Positions 24,375 to 33,612 of a DNA stretch of 64,000 nucleotides are shown here, piece by piece. Each line of letters starts with the position of its first letter. Position 1 is the stretch's first letter. The stretch spans positions 310,001-374,000 of the forward strand of contig NZ_PEND01000004.1 of assembly GCF_002844195.1 (NCBI RefSeq). The letters are read 5' to 3'. The notes beneath the pieces are model-generated. The model did not search any database, was not told the origin of the DNA, and saw only the letters and a program-made list of their open reading frames with translations. The translations under genes were made by a program, and so were the position numbers. The stretch comes from Halegenticoccus soli (GTDB lineage Archaea > Halobacteriota > Halobacteria > Halobacteriales > Haloferacaceae).

Positions 24375-24792
24375 CGTCAGCGGCTCCGCGGCGATCGTCT
24401 TCGCCGGGATGTTCATCGCCTTCGGGATCCTGTACCCGACCGTCTCGAACGGGTTCGAGCGGGTCAACGACGCGCGGTCGGACGCCGCCGAGAGCGACCT
24501 CGACCGCCGGAACACCGACTTCGAGATCGCGACCGCCGAGTACAACGCGACGGACGGCGCTCTCGCGATCACCGCCGAGAACACGGGGAGCACCGCGCTC
24601 TCCGTCTCCCGGACCGACGTGCTCGTCGACGGCGAGTACCAGACGTTGTACGACGCCGCCGTCGAGGGCGACGGGGAGACCGACCTGTGGCTCCCGGGCG
24701 AGTCGCTGAACGTGTCTGTTCCGCTGGGATCCGAACCGGACCGGGTCGCGGTGGTCACCTCCCACGGCGTCAGCCGCTCGGAGGTGGTCTGA
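24364..24792 (+). CDS. arlF: archaellum stator protein ArlF
   Basis: A 142-residue protein with a class III-like N-terminus and one transmembrane helix ([20 protein letters not shown]). A beta-sandwich domain follows ([20 protein letters not shown] to [15 protein letters not shown]). ArlF and ArlG form the complex that binds the S-layer from the pseudoperiplasm and acts as stator. The gene overlaps arlCDE and abuts arlG. Confidence 0.92.
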   Translation: MGFSVSGSAAIVFAGMFIAFGILYPTVSNGFERVNDARSDAAESDLDRRNTDFEIATAEYNATDGALAITAENTGSTALSVSRTDVLVDGEYQTLYDAAVEGDGETDLWLPGESLNVSVPLGSEPDRVAVVTSHGVSRSEVV

Positions 24793-25239
24793 GTGGCGAG
24801 CGTCTCGGTCTCGCACCTCGTGCTGTTCATCGCGAGCCTCGTCGTGGCCGCGAGCGTGGCCGGGACGGTCACGAACGGCGTCGATCGACTGAACGGCGCG
24901 CTGAGCGACCAGAGCCTCGACGTGAGCACGCAGGTCCGCACCGACGTCGAGGTGATAAGCGACCCGGGGAGCCCCGTGTACAACCGATCGGGGGAGGAGA
25001 ACGTCACGCTCCTCGTCAAGAACACCGGATCGCGCTCGCTCCCGACCGACGGGACGGGGCTCGACGTGCTCGTCGACGGCGAGTACCAGACGGCGGTGAC
25101 GGTCGAGCCGATCGACGGGAGGTGGCGCGTCGGCGACGTGGCCCGCCTCCACGTCGACGCGGGGATCCTCTCTGCGGGCGACCACCGCGTCAAGCTCGTC
25201 GTGGCCGGCGACGAGGAGGTGTTCCGCTTCCGCGTATGA
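24793..25239 (+). CDS. arlG: archaellum stator protein ArlG
   Basis: A 148-residue protein with a GTG start directly after the arlF stop. The N-terminal helix is [20 protein letters not shown] and the beta-sandwich contains [16 protein letters not shown] and [15 protein letters not shown]. The VDGEYQT segment shared with ArlF shows the two stator proteins are homologous. The end overlaps arlH as ATGA. Confidence 0.92.
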   Translation: MASVSVSHLVLFIASLVVAASVAGTVTNGVDRLNGALSDQSLDVSTQVRTDVEVISDPGSPVYNRSGEENVTLLVKNTGSRSLPTDGTGLDVLVDGEYQTAVTVEPIDGRWRVGDVARLHVDAGILSAGDHRVKLVVAGDEEVFRFRV

Positions 25240-25991
25240 GCGCCACGAACCTCCTCTCCCTGGGCCTCGACGACCACGACCGGCTGAATCAGGAGCTGGG
25301 CGGCGGTATCCCGCGGGGCAGCATCGTGCTCGTCGAGGGCGACTACGGCGCCGGCAAGAGCGCCCTCTCCCAGCGGTTCAGCTACGGGTTCTGTCGGACC
25401 GGGACGACGGTCACGTACCTCTCGACGGAGCTCACCGTCCGCGGGTTCATCGACCAGATGCACTCGCTGTCGTACGACGTGGTCGACCCGCTCCTCGACG
25501 AGACGCTCCTGTTCCTGCACGCCAACCTCGACGCCGGCGGGTCGCTGCGGGGAGGGGACGACCGGACGCAGCGAAAGCAGCTTCTCACGCGGCTGATGGA
25601 GGCGGAGGCGATGTGGCGGCCGGACGTGATCGTGATCGACACCTTCGACGCGATTCTCCGCAACGACCCGATGTTCGAGGCGCTCGTCCGGCAGAACGAG
25701 GAGCGACAGGCCGCCCTGGAGATCATCTCCTTCTTCCGGGACGTCGTCTCGCGCGGCAAGGTCATCGTCCTCACCGTCGATCCCTCGGCCGTGGACGACG
25801 AGGCTATCGGCCCCTTCCGCGCCATCGCGGACGTGTTCCTCCAGCTGGAGATGATCGAAGTGGGAAACGACGTCCGCCGCCAGATCGCCGTCAAGCGCTT
25901 TGCCGGCATGGGCGAGCAGGTCGGCGACGTGGTGGGGTACTCCGTCCGCTCCGGCATCGGTATCGTGATCGAGAGTCGCAGCGTCGCCTGA
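25236..25991 (+). CDS. arlH: archaellum motor regulator ArlH
   Basis: A 251-residue RecA/KaiC-fold protein. It has Walker [14 protein letters not shown] (near residue 38), the switch motif [11 protein letters not shown], and Walker [11 protein letters not shown] near residue 130. ArlH binds ATP without much hydrolysis and docks onto ArlI, controlling assembly of the motor. ATG 25236 overlaps the arlG stop, so translation is coupled. An open frame extends far upstream but only as a shadow of arlG. Confidence 0.94.
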   Translation: MSATNLLSLGLDDHDRLNQELGGGIPRGSIVLVEGDYGAGKSALSQRFSYGFCRTGTTVTYLSTELTVRGFIDQMHSLSYDVVDPLLDETLLFLHANLDAGGSLRGGDDRTQRKQLLTRLMEAEAMWRPDVIVIDTFDAILRNDPMFEALVRQNEERQAALEIISFFRDVVSRGKVIVLTVDPSAVDDEAIGPFRAIADVFLQLEMIEVGNDVRRQIAVKRFAGMGEQVGDVVGYSVRSGIGIVIESRSVA

Positions 25992-26002
25992 TACGCAACC
26001 GA

Positions 26003-27667
26003 ATGACGGACCACGGAACCGCGAAACCGTCCGCCGAACTCCGCCGCCTGGCGGCGAAGCGACCGCACCTCCTCGCGCACCTGAAGAAGTTCAAGCAGAT
26101 CACGGGCGAGTTCCCCCTCCTGATCGAGGAGGCGTCGGACGAGTACGAGTCGAACCGACCGAACGTCATCTACTCGGTGGGCGGTCCGATCTTCTGTCAC
26201 GTCTACGGCGACCTCGGGCAGTCGACGAAGTACTACGCCGTCGAACCGACGCTGTCGAGGGCGGAGACCGTCGTCCTCGAGAGGGTGAAGGGGAAGCTCC
26301 TCTCGAAGAGCGGGCACAGGCGCGCGCCGGCGAAGGAGTCCGAGTACGACGACCTCATCGAGGAGCTGCTGGAGGAGAGCACCCGAATCAAAACCGGCGG
26401 CGGGGGACTGTTCGACCGGCTCTCGCGGCTGTGGAACTTCGGGAAGATCGACGTGACGAAGCGGACGTACGAAAGCATCCGCTACCGGTTGAACCGCGAC
26501 ATCATCGGCTTCGGCCCGCTCGAACCCGTGATGCGCGATCCGGCGAACGAGGACGTCCACGTCATCGGCCCCCACGAGTGCCACGTCGACCACTCGATCT
26601 ACGGCATGCTGGAGACGACTGTCGAGTTCGGGACGGCGAAGCAGTTCGACAACTGGCTGCGGAACATGGGCGAGCGCATCGGCGACCCCGTGAGCGACTC
26701 ACAGCCCATCGTCGACTCGACGCTCCCCGACGGGTCGCGAATCAACATCATCTACTCCGACGACGTGAGCGTCAAGGGCTCCAGCCTCACCATCCGGCAG
26801 GGCGTCGAGACGCCGCTGTCGGTCAACCAGATCACGAACTGGGGGACGCTCAGCCCCGAGCTCGCGGCGTACCTCTGGCTCTGTCTCGAGAACGAACAGA
26901 CGGTGTTCGTGGTCGGGGAGACGGCGTCCGGGAAGACGACGACGCTCAACGCGATCCTCTCGTACATCCCGCGGGACTCGAAGATCTACACCGCGGAGGA
27001 CACCGCGGAGGTGCTCCCCCCGCACAGCACCTGGCAGCAGCTTCTGACCCGCGAGGGGCGGGGCGAGAGCAGCACCGACGTGGACATGTTCGACCTCGTC
27101 GCGGCGGCGCTGCGCTCGCGGCCCGACTACATCATCGTGGGCGAGGTCCGCGGCGCCGAGGGGCGCGTGGCGTTCCAGGCGGCGCAGACCGGCCACCCGG
27201 TGATGCTCACGTTCCACGCGAGCGACATCGTCTCGATGATCCAGCGGTTCACCGGCGACCCGATCAACGTCCCCGAGACGTTCATGGACAACGCGGACGT
27301 GGCGCTGTTTCAGAACCGCGTCAAGCGGGGCGACGAGGTGCTGCGCCGCGTGACGAGCGTCCAGGAGATCGAGGGTTACTCGAAGGAGATGGACGGCGTC
27401 GTGACCCGCGAGGCGTTCCGCTGGGACCCCGTCGACGACGAGATCGTCTTCCAGGGGATGAACAACTCCTACGTTCTCGAAGAGCAGATCGCGACGCTGC
27501 TCGGCTACGCCGACACGCGCGAGATCTACGACGACCTCCGGTTCCGCGCGGACCTCACGGAGCGGATGATCCAGGAGGGCGTCGTCGGGTACCACGACGT
27601 GAACGAGACCATCGACGCGTTCCAGCGCGACGGCGTCGAGGGGCTGCCGTTCGACGTGCACCGGTGA
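26003..27667 (+). CDS. arlI: archaellum motor ATPase ArlI
   Basis: A 554-residue VirB11-type ATPase. The N-terminal domain includes GEFPLLIEEASDEYESNRPN. The core has Walker A VVGETASGKTTTLN near residue 310, the Asp box YTAEDTAEVLPPH, Walker B YIIVGEVRGAEG and His box TGHPVMLTFHAS. ArlI hexamers power both assembly and rotation of the archaellum. It starts 11 bases after the arlH stop. Compared with the two pilus ATPases in this window it is shorter, with no acidic tail. Confidence 0.95.
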   Translation: MTDHGTAKPSAELRRLAAKRPHLLAHLKKFKQITGEFPLLIEEASDEYESNRPNVIYSVGGPIFCHVYGDLGQSTKYYAVEPTLSRAETVVLERVKGKLLSKSGHRRAPAKESEYDDLIEELLEESTRIKTGGGGLFDRLSRLWNFGKIDVTKRTYESIRYRLNRDIIGFGPLEPVMRDPANEDVHVIGPHECHVDHSIYGMLETTVEFGTAKQFDNWLRNMGERIGDPVSDSQPIVDSTLPDGSRINIIYSDDVSVKGSSLTIRQGVETPLSVNQITNWGTLSPELAAYLWLCLENEQTVFVVGETASGKTTTLNAILSYIPRDSKIYTAEDTAEVLPPHSTWQQLLTREGRGESSTDVDMFDLVAAALRSRPDYIIVGEVRGAEGRVAFQAAQTGHPVMLTFHASDIVSMIQRFTGDPINVPETFMDNADVALFQNRVKRGDEVLRRVTSVQEIEGYSKEMDGVVTREAFRWDPVDDEIVFQGMNNSYVLEEQIATLLGYADTREIYDDLRFRADLTERMIQEGVVGYHDVNETIDAFQRDGVEGLPFDVHR

Positions 27668-27669
27668 CC

Positions 27670-29415
27670 ATGGCGGCGACGCAATCGTTCGGCGGGATGA
27701 TCGCGACCTCGACGCGCTTTCTCGCGTCCGTCGTCGAGTCGTACGGTCGGCTTCGGGTCTCGAAGCGTCGGTACGTCCTGACGATCCTGCTCCCGGCGGC
27801 GGCGTTCTTCCTCGCGACGGTCGGCGGCGCGCTCGCGGCGCCGCTGCCGGCGGCGATCAGGCTGCCGCTCCCGCTCCTCGGCGGACTCGCGCTCGTCGCC
27901 GCCGTGCTCTACCCGAAGCTCTACCTCAGCCAGCGGAAAGTCGCCATCGAGCGGCAGATGCACCTGGTGACGACTCACATGACGGTGCTGTCGACGACGA
28001 ACATCGACCGAATGGAGGTGTTCCGGACGCTGGCCGCCGAGGAGGAGTACGGCGTGCTCGCGGAGGAGATCGGACACGTGGTGCACATCGTCGACACCTG
28101 GAACCAGAGTCTCGACGACGCCTGTCGCCGCCGGGCGAAGGCGGTCCCGAGCCCGGCGCTGTCGGACTTCTTCGACCGGCTCGGGTACACGCTGGGCGCC
28201 GGACAGGACCTCGCCGACTTCCTGCTGTCGGAACAGCACGTGATGCTCGAAAACTACGTGACCGTCTACGAGGGGGCGCTCGACAACCTCGAGGTGATGA
28301 AGGACCTCTACATGTCGATGATCCTCTCGATGACGTTCGCGCTCGTGTTCGCCATCGTGCTGCCGATCCTCACCGGCAACGACCCGACGACGACGGTCGC
28401 GGCGGTCATCGTCATGTTCGCGTTCGTGCAGTCCGGGTTTTATCTCGCCATCAGGGCGCTCACCCCGTACGATCCCCTCTGGTACCACCCGGAGGAGGAA
28501 GCGGCCCCGACGGATCTGCGGCTCCGCGTCAGCCTCTGGGCGAGCGCGGCGCTCGTCGCGGCGCTCCTGTGTCTCACCGCGGGCGGCCTTCTCGGGGTTC
28601 TGCCGTACGGACTCGACGACCTCCTCCCGTTCGTCGACCCCGTCCCGCTCCCGCTGTACGTCGCGGTACCGGTGACGCCGCTCGCCGTCGTCGGCCTCGT
28701 CCTCCGCGCCGAGGAGCGGACGATCGCCGCGCGAGACGGCGAGTTCCCGAACTTCATCCGCGCGCTCGGCGCGACCGAGAGCGCGAAGCAGAGCACGACG
28801 ACCGCCGTCCTCCGGACGCTCCGGGAGAAGGATTTCGGGCCGCTCTCGCCCGACATCGACCGCCTGTACCGTCGACTCAACGTCCGCGTCGAACCGGTCG
28901 CGGCCTGGCGGCTCTTCGCGGTCGACACCCGATCGTACCTCGTCCAGAAGTTCAGCGAGATGTACGTCGCCGGCCGGGCGATGGGCGGCGACCCGAAGCG
29001 GCTCGGCGAGCTCATAAGCGCGAACATGAACACGGTGAACCAGCTGCGCGAACGGCGCAGACAGGCGACGATCACGCTCATCGGGCTCCTGTACGGGATC
29101 ACCGCGGCGTCGTCGTTCGCCTTCTTCATCGGGTTGCAGGTCGTCGCCATCCTCGCGGACATCTCCGAGGACCTCACCGTCGAGCAGTTCGACTTCGGAC
29201 AGCTGATCTACGCCGGCGTGTACGACATCCCGCTCATCGAGTACCTCCTCCTCCTCGTCATCCTGTTCAACGCCGCCCTCTCGTCGGTGATGATCCGGAC
29301 CATCGACGGCGGCAACAAGGCCAACGCCTACCTCCACTTCGTCCTCCTGACGTGGCTCGGCTGTCTCACCGCGATCGGGACGAAGCTGCTCGTCTCCTCG
29401 CTCCTCACGATCTGA
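27670..29415 (+). CDS. arlJ: archaellum platform membrane protein ArlJ
   Basis: A 581-residue membrane protein with two T2SS-F domains. Hydrophobic helices appear near residues 35-85, 215-260, 275-345 and 470-580. Basic cytoplasmic loops such as RKVAIERQMHLVTTHMTVLS lie between them and contact ArlI. It anchors the motor and conducts torque to the filament. ATG 27670 follows the arlI stop. A GTG at 27664 overlapping that stop (GTGA) would add two residues and could be the true coupled start. Confidence 0.94.
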   Translation: MAATQSFGGMIATSTRFLASVVESYGRLRVSKRRYVLTILLPAAAFFLATVGGALAAPLPAAIRLPLPLLGGLALVAAVLYPKLYLSQRKVAIERQMHLVTTHMTVLSTTNIDRMEVFRTLAAEEEYGVLAEEIGHVVHIVDTWNQSLDDACRRRAKAVPSPALSDFFDRLGYTLGAGQDLADFLLSEQHVMLENYVTVYEGALDNLEVMKDLYMSMILSMTFALVFAIVLPILTGNDPTTTVAAVIVMFAFVQSGFYLAIRALTPYDPLWYHPEEEAAPTDLRLRVSLWASAALVAALLCLTAGGLLGVLPYGLDDLLPFVDPVPLPLYVAVPVTPLAVVGLVLRAEERTIAARDGEFPNFIRALGATESAKQSTTTAVLRTLREKDFGPLSPDIDRLYRRLNVRVEPVAAWRLFAVDTRSYLVQKFSEMYVAGRAMGGDPKRLGELISANMNTVNQLRERRRQATITLIGLLYGITAASSFAFFIGLQVVAILADISEDLTVEQFDFGQLIYAGVYDIPLIEYLLLLVILFNAALSSVMIRTIDGGNKANAYLHFVLLTWLGCLTAIGTKLLVSSLLTI

Positions 29416-29426
29416 GCGGCTCTTCT

Positions 29427-29460
29427 CGGCTAGCGTTGGTCCTGTCGGGAACGCTAGCCG
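29427..29460 (+). terminator. hairpin after arlJ
   Basis: CGGCTAGCGTT and AACGCTAGCCG form a perfect 11-bp stem with a 12-base loop, 11 bases after the arlJ stop. There is no T-run, so it may be an RNA-stabilising or processing hairpin rather than a classic terminator, or a palindromic remnant of an insertion. Confidence 0.45.
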
Positions 29461-29859
29461 TCACCGGTGAGGGCACACGTGCGACGCAACTCGTCTCCAG
29501 CGGGTGACGGGCGGACGGTGACGGGCGACCCCCGCCGGACGGACCGGGACCGGCCGATTCTCGGATCTGACACCCCGCGCGAAACGCTCAAGCCGCCGTG
29601 CCGCCCTGTCCCGACATCGGTCGATCCCAATGGGCGAATCAATCGTCGCGGACTTCGTCGCGCGGTTCCACGCGGCGGACCTCGATCGGGTCGCCGTCTT
29701 CGATCGCCGCCGCGGCCGAGCGCGTGGTCACGTCCGCGGCCGGCTGGACGACCCCCGGACGCTACGCGCGGCCACCCCCACCTCCGCCGCCCCCGAACGC
29801 GCCGACTGCTGCCCGCCGAACGCACCAACGTTTAGTACGGCCGGCGCGGTAGATCCGCC
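29461..29859. other. intergenic region between arlJ and the RecA-like gene
   Basis: About 400 bases. A frame from ATG 29630 begins MGESIVADFVARFHAADLDR, which looks protein-like for some 20 residues and then turns into Pro/Cys-rich noise. It may be the stump of a lost gene. The right end has CAACGTTTAGTACGG, a TATA element 31 bases before 29860. Confidence 0.45.
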
Positions 29860-30492
29860 ATGCCCGAAGCGCCCGCGCTTCCGCTCGGCGACCTCCCCCG
29901 CGGTTCGAACGTGCTCGTCTCGGGGCCGCCGATGACGGGCACGTACGAGCTTGCGCTCCGGCTCGTCGCGGCCGTCTCGGAGCGGGCCATCGTCGTCTCC
30001 ACCGACGACCCGGCCGAGACGGTCCGGGCGGACTACGCGGCCGCGGCCGGCGAGGCGCGGGCGGACGACCTCGGGATCGTCGACTGCGCGACCGGCGAGC
30101 GCACGGGCGGCGCGGCCGACTCCGAGACGGTGAAGTACGTCTCCTCGCCCGAGAACCTCACGCAGATCGGCGTCAAGTTCACAGAGCTCGCGGAGCGGTT
30201 CCTCGCCGACCCGGACGTTCCGACCGGCGTCGGCTTTCACTCGTTCTCCCCGCTCCTCATGTACTGGGACGCCGCCCGCGTCTACCGGTTCGTCCGCGTG
30301 CTCGTCAGTCAGATCCGCCACCCGGCGTGGACCTGCGTCGGCGTCGTCAACTCGACCATGCACGACGAGCAGACGCTGCACACGCTGTACGACCCGTTCG
30401 ACGCGATCGTCGACACGCGCGAGACCGACTCGGGCCGGGAGCTCAGGCTGCGCGACCGGAGCGCGACGACGGTCGACTGGACGGCCTTCTGA
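29860..30492 (+). CDS. RecA/KaiC-fold protein with degenerate P-loop
   Basis: A 210-residue protein with the strand order of RAD55/KaiC-like ATPases. At the P-loop it reads VSGPPMTGTYELALR (residues about 19-33), where Lys-Ser/Thr is replaced by Thr-Tyr. The region VGFHSFSPLLMYWDAARVYR resembles the Walker B strand but without the usual Asp. It probably lost ATP hydrolysis and may act as a regulatory partner. Similar haloarchaeal proteins (DUF7504 type) are of unknown function. It follows the archaellum cluster on the same strand but has its own promoter. Confidence 0.82.
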   Translation: MPEAPALPLGDLPRGSNVLVSGPPMTGTYELALRLVAAVSERAIVVSTDDPAETVRADYAAAAGEARADDLGIVDCATGERTGGAADSETVKYVSSPENLTQIGVKFTELAERFLADPDVPTGVGFHSFSPLLMYWDAARVYRFVRVLVSQIRHPAWTCVGVVNSTMHDEQTLHTLYDPFDAIVDTRETDSGRELRLRDRSATTVDWTAF

Positions 30493-30503
30493 GCCGGGAG
30501 AAC

Positions 30504-31202
30504 TCACCCGCCGCCGACGACCGCGTAGCAGTTGCCGCTGGAGACGAACGTCTCGACGACCGAGAGGTCGCTCGCGTCGAGGTCGGCGCGGAACTCCTCG
30601 GGGTCGTAGATGTGGTAGTACCGCGGGACCGTCTCGCCGCCGGGGAGCGTCCAGTCGATCGTCGTGTCGAACCCCTCGTCGGCCTCGAACCGGCCGTGTT
30701 CGGTGCTCCAGGCGCTGACGAGGCCGCGACCGCCGGGCGCGAGCACGCGCGCGAGCTCGTCGAGGCTCGAAACGCGGGCCGAGCGCGGCCGCAGGTGGTG
30801 CAGCGTCGCGACGTACACCGCGAGGTCGAACGCGTCGGCGGCGAAGGGGAGCCGGGCCGCGTCGCCGTGGACGGGTTCGAACGCGAACCCCCGTTCGTCG
30901 GCCCTTCGGCGCGCCTCTTCGAGCAGCTCGCGGCTCACGTCCAGGCCGACGGTTCGCTCCGCGCACCCCGCGAGCACCTCGGCGTGCCGGCCGTTGCCGC
31001 AGCCGACGTCCAGCCCCCGGTCGCCCCGCCGCCCGTCGAGGAACGCCTCCACCTCGGGCCACGCGTACTCCCGCGTCGCGGAGAAGTGGGCGGCGATGCG
31101 GTCGTACGTCGTCCGCGGATCGCGGGCGGGTGGGGTCTCGCGGGCGGGCTTCGGATCGCAGCCGGGCGGTCCGTCCCGTCCGCGGCGTCCGTCGCGGTCC
31201 AT
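30504..31202 (-). CDS. Trm9-like class I SAM-dependent methyltransferase
   Basis: A 232-residue methyltransferase. After a disordered N-terminus, TTYDRIAAHFSATREYAWPE matches the opening of Trm9/ALKBH8-type tRNA wobble-uridine methyltransferases. Motif I is LDVGCGNGRHAEVL, motif II VGLDVSRELLEEAR, and LAVYVATLHHL is the post-motif IV region. These enzymes methylate carboxymethyluridine at tRNA position 34. Whether this enzyme acts on tRNA is inferred from the similarity. Its full domain set appears intact. It is convergent with the RecA-like gene (12-base gap). Confidence 0.85.
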   Translation of the reverse strand: MDRDGRRGRDGPPGCDPKPARETPPARDPRTTYDRIAAHFSATREYAWPEVEAFLDGRRGDRGLDVGCGNGRHAEVLAGCAERTVGLDVSRELLEEARRRADERGFAFEPVHGDAARLPFAADAFDLAVYVATLHHLRPRSARVSSLDELARVLAPGGRGLVSAWSTEHGRFEADEGFDTTIDWTLPGGETVPRYYHIYDPEEFRADLDASDLSVVETFVSSGNCYAVVGGG

Positions 31203-31240
31203 GCGCGGGGATGGCTCCGGGGCGACAAATCAGTCCCGGC

Positions 31241-33355
31241 TCACAGGAGGGAAAACGCGACCGACGCGGCGACGAGGAGGACCGCCGCGTGCTTCGCGCC
31301 GTCCGCGACGCTCCCCTCGCCGAGCTGGCCCGCGATGAGCCCCGAGCAGACCGCCTGAACGAGGCAGGCGTGGTGGAGCGCGAGCGCGTACGCCCCGGCG
31401 TCCGCACCGTCGGCGCCCCCGATCAGTGGCGAGCCGACCGCCGAGGGCGCTTCTTCGACGGCGGACGCCTGCGCCGCCTCGATCGCGGGGACGAACGAGA
31501 CCGTGAGCGCCGCGACGATGCCGAGAAAGACGAGGAACGCGAGGTAGATAACGAGCAGGTAGGTGACCATCTCCCGGCGCCGGGCGTCGGCGAGCCGGCG
31601 GTCCGCCCGCGCCTCGTCCGCCGCGATGCGGAGCACCGGGGCCACGTCGCCGCTCACGCGCGTCGCGTGGACGACGAGCGTCAGCGCCCGCCGCACCGCC
31701 CGCGAGCCGATCCGCCGATCCATCCGACGCAGCGCCGTCCCGACCTCCGCGCCCCAGGCGACGTCGCGCCGCGCGCGCCGGAGCTCCGGGGTCAGCGCGC
31801 CGAGGTCGCTCCGCGCGACCCGCTCCACGCTCGCGACGACCGTGAGGCCCGCCTCGTTGACGCTGGCGAGCCGGTCCAGAAAATCGGGGATCGCCGCCTC
31901 GACGGCCCGGAGCCGGCGCTTTTCGAGCTCGTAGACGACCGCGAACGCGCCGAGGGCGACCGCTCCCGCTGCCGCCGCCGGCCCGTCGATCGCCGCGAGC
32001 GCGTCGACCGGCTCCGTCGCCCCGACGAGATCCGCCCGCAGGGCGACCCAGAGCGCGCCGAGCGGGACCGTCGCGGCGAACGTCGCCGCGGGGCGACGGC
32101 GGATCGACCCGAGGGGATCCGACGCCCACCGCCGGACCGTTCGGGTGCGATCGTACGCGGCCAGGCGTTTTCGGTCCGCCCGGCGTCCCGGGTCCGCCCG
32201 GCGGTCGTCGAGCGCGACGCCGCCGTCGGTCGCGCTCGCCACGGTTCGTCCCGCCCGGTTCGAGTCGGTTGCGGAGGCCCCCTCCGCGTTCCCGGGACCG
32301 CGGAGCGATCCGGTCACGCTGTCGACGTAGACGAGAAAGCCCGCGCTGGCGAGCGGCAGGCCGACGTAGGCGACGAACCGGACGAGGTCGAGCGTGCTCG
32401 ACAGCACGAGGCCGACGATCACGAGGACGGTGACGAGGAACAGCGGCCCGGCGACGAGGAGGGTCACGTACATCTCGGCGAACGCCGCGAGGAGTTCGAG
32501 ATACTGCTCCTGCTGGGATTCGGCCTCCTCTCGGTACTGGTCGTACTGCGAGCGGAGGAAGGCGGAAACGCTCCGGCCGCTTTCGAGGACGCTCGCCAGG
32601 TTCTCGGCGAACTCCTCGAGGTCGTCGCTCGGCGTCCGGCGGGCCGTCCGGCGGAGTGCAGTCAGCACGTCCGCGCCGAGGAGGTCCGTCTCACGGACCC
32701 CGACGGCGAACTCCTCGGCGGCCTCGCCGTAGGCGCGCCGGTTCGCCGCCAGCGTGTCGAGGACCGCCGACAGCGGCACGCCGCTGCGAGACAGCGCGTA
32801 GACGAACGCGACCGTGCGCGGCAGCGTCGACTCGATCCGCCCGCGCCGGGCGGCGGCGCGCTGTCGGAGGGACGCCCAGTGCGCGCGGTAGGCGCCGAGC
32901 GCGAGCGCGACGGCGAGCGCCGCCCCGCCGCACGAGAGCAGGACGAACCGCGCCGCGCTCTCGCCGACGACGTCGGAGACGACGCTCCAGACCGCGGCCA
33001 GGGGCGCGACGAGACCCCGAACCGGCTCTCCCGCCGCTGACGCGGCGTCCGGCCCGGCGACGACCAGCCACGCGGCGAGAGACGCGCCGAGCGCGCCGCC
33101 CGCGAGGCCGAACGCCGCGCCGAAGAGGAGGGCGCGGGCGGCAAAGCGCCGGTACGTCGACGGGACGGCGGCTGCGCGGAGCCGTCGCCGCCCGCGCTCG
33201 ACCCGCGTCTCGTCGGCGGCGACGTGCTCGCCGAAGAGCCAGAGGGCGAGGCGCGTCGTCGCGAGGCGGACCCGCGGGTCGCGGCGATCGGCGAGAACCA
33301 GCAGGCAGAGGGCGACCGCGGTCGCGATCGGGGCGAAGGCGACGGGCGAGAGCAT
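31241..33355 (-). CDS. TadC/ArlJ-like platform protein of the second pilus system
   Basis: A 704-residue membrane protein with two T2SS-F halves. Helices are seen at residues 1-22, around 60-95, 120-160, 275-315, 410-460 and 560-600, and a cluster at the end (VTYLLVIYLAFLVFLGIVAA and others). Cytoplasmic segments such as VAFVYALSRSGVPLSAVLDT match the first system's platform protein. It would work with the ATPase encoded immediately upstream; the ATG shares one base with the end of that reading frame (TGATG). A pseudogenised ATPase would leave this protein without its motor. Confidence 0.9.
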   Translation of the reverse strand: MLSPVAFAPIATAVALCLLVLADRRDPRVRLATTRLALWLFGEHVAADETRVERGRRRLRAAAVPSTYRRFAARALLFGAAFGLAGGALGASLAAWLVVAGPDAASAAGEPVRGLVAPLAAVWSVVSDVVGESAARFVLLSCGGAALAVALALGAYRAHWASLRQRAAARRGRIESTLPRTVAFVYALSRSGVPLSAVLDTLAANRRAYGEAAEEFAVGVRETDLLGADVLTALRRTARRTPSDDLEEFAENLASVLESGRSVSAFLRSQYDQYREEAESQQEQYLELLAAFAEMYVTLLVAGPLFLVTVLVIVGLVLSSTLDLVRFVAYVGLPLASAGFLVYVDSVTGSLRGPGNAEGASATDSNRAGRTVASATDGGVALDDRRADPGRRADRKRLAAYDRTRTVRRWASDPLGSIRRRPAATFAATVPLGALWVALRADLVGATEPVDALAAIDGPAAAAGAVALGAFAVVYELEKRRLRAVEAAIPDFLDRLASVNEAGLTVVASVERVARSDLGALTPELRRARRDVAWGAEVGTALRRMDRRIGSRAVRRALTLVVHATRVSGDVAPVLRIAADEARADRRLADARRREMVTYLLVIYLAFLVFLGIVAALTVSFVPAIEAAQASAVEEAPSAVGSPLIGGADGADAGAYALALHHACLVQAVCSGLIAGQLGEGSVADGAKHAAVLLVAASVAFSLL

Positions 33356-33612
33356 CAGTCGCCCTCGCCGCGACTGTCGTCTCCGTCCCGCACCGCGTCT
33401 CCGTCGCGCTCGTTGCGCTCTTCGGACTCGTCGGGTTCGTCGGATTCGTCGGGCTCGACCTCGCGTTCGAGCCGCTCCGTCGCGCGCTCCGGATCCGCGT
33501 AGTACGCGTTGACGCGCGCCGTGAAGCGGCGGTAATCGTCGACGCCGCGCTCGCACAGGAGCTCGAGGAACCGCTCGCGGGCCCGGAGTTCGCCGAGGAG
33601 CTCCGACCGGTT
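33355..33612 (-). pseudogene. C-terminal part of the pilus ATPase cut off by an in-frame TGA
   Basis: Directly after the TGA at 33613-33615 the same frame stays open for 85 codons (NRSELLGELRARERFLELLC, then RRFTARVNAYYADPE and an acidic tail). It ends at the TGA that overlaps the platform gene start. It aligns without gaps to the end of the first pilus ATPase. The piece has no start codon of its own, so it is translated only by readthrough or not at all. Confidence 0.8.

Noticed and set aside
29630-29935. Frame starting MGESIVADFVARFHAADLDR
   Set aside because: The first residues look protein-like, possibly a stump of a lost gene, but the rest is noise and overlaps the start of the RecA-like gene.
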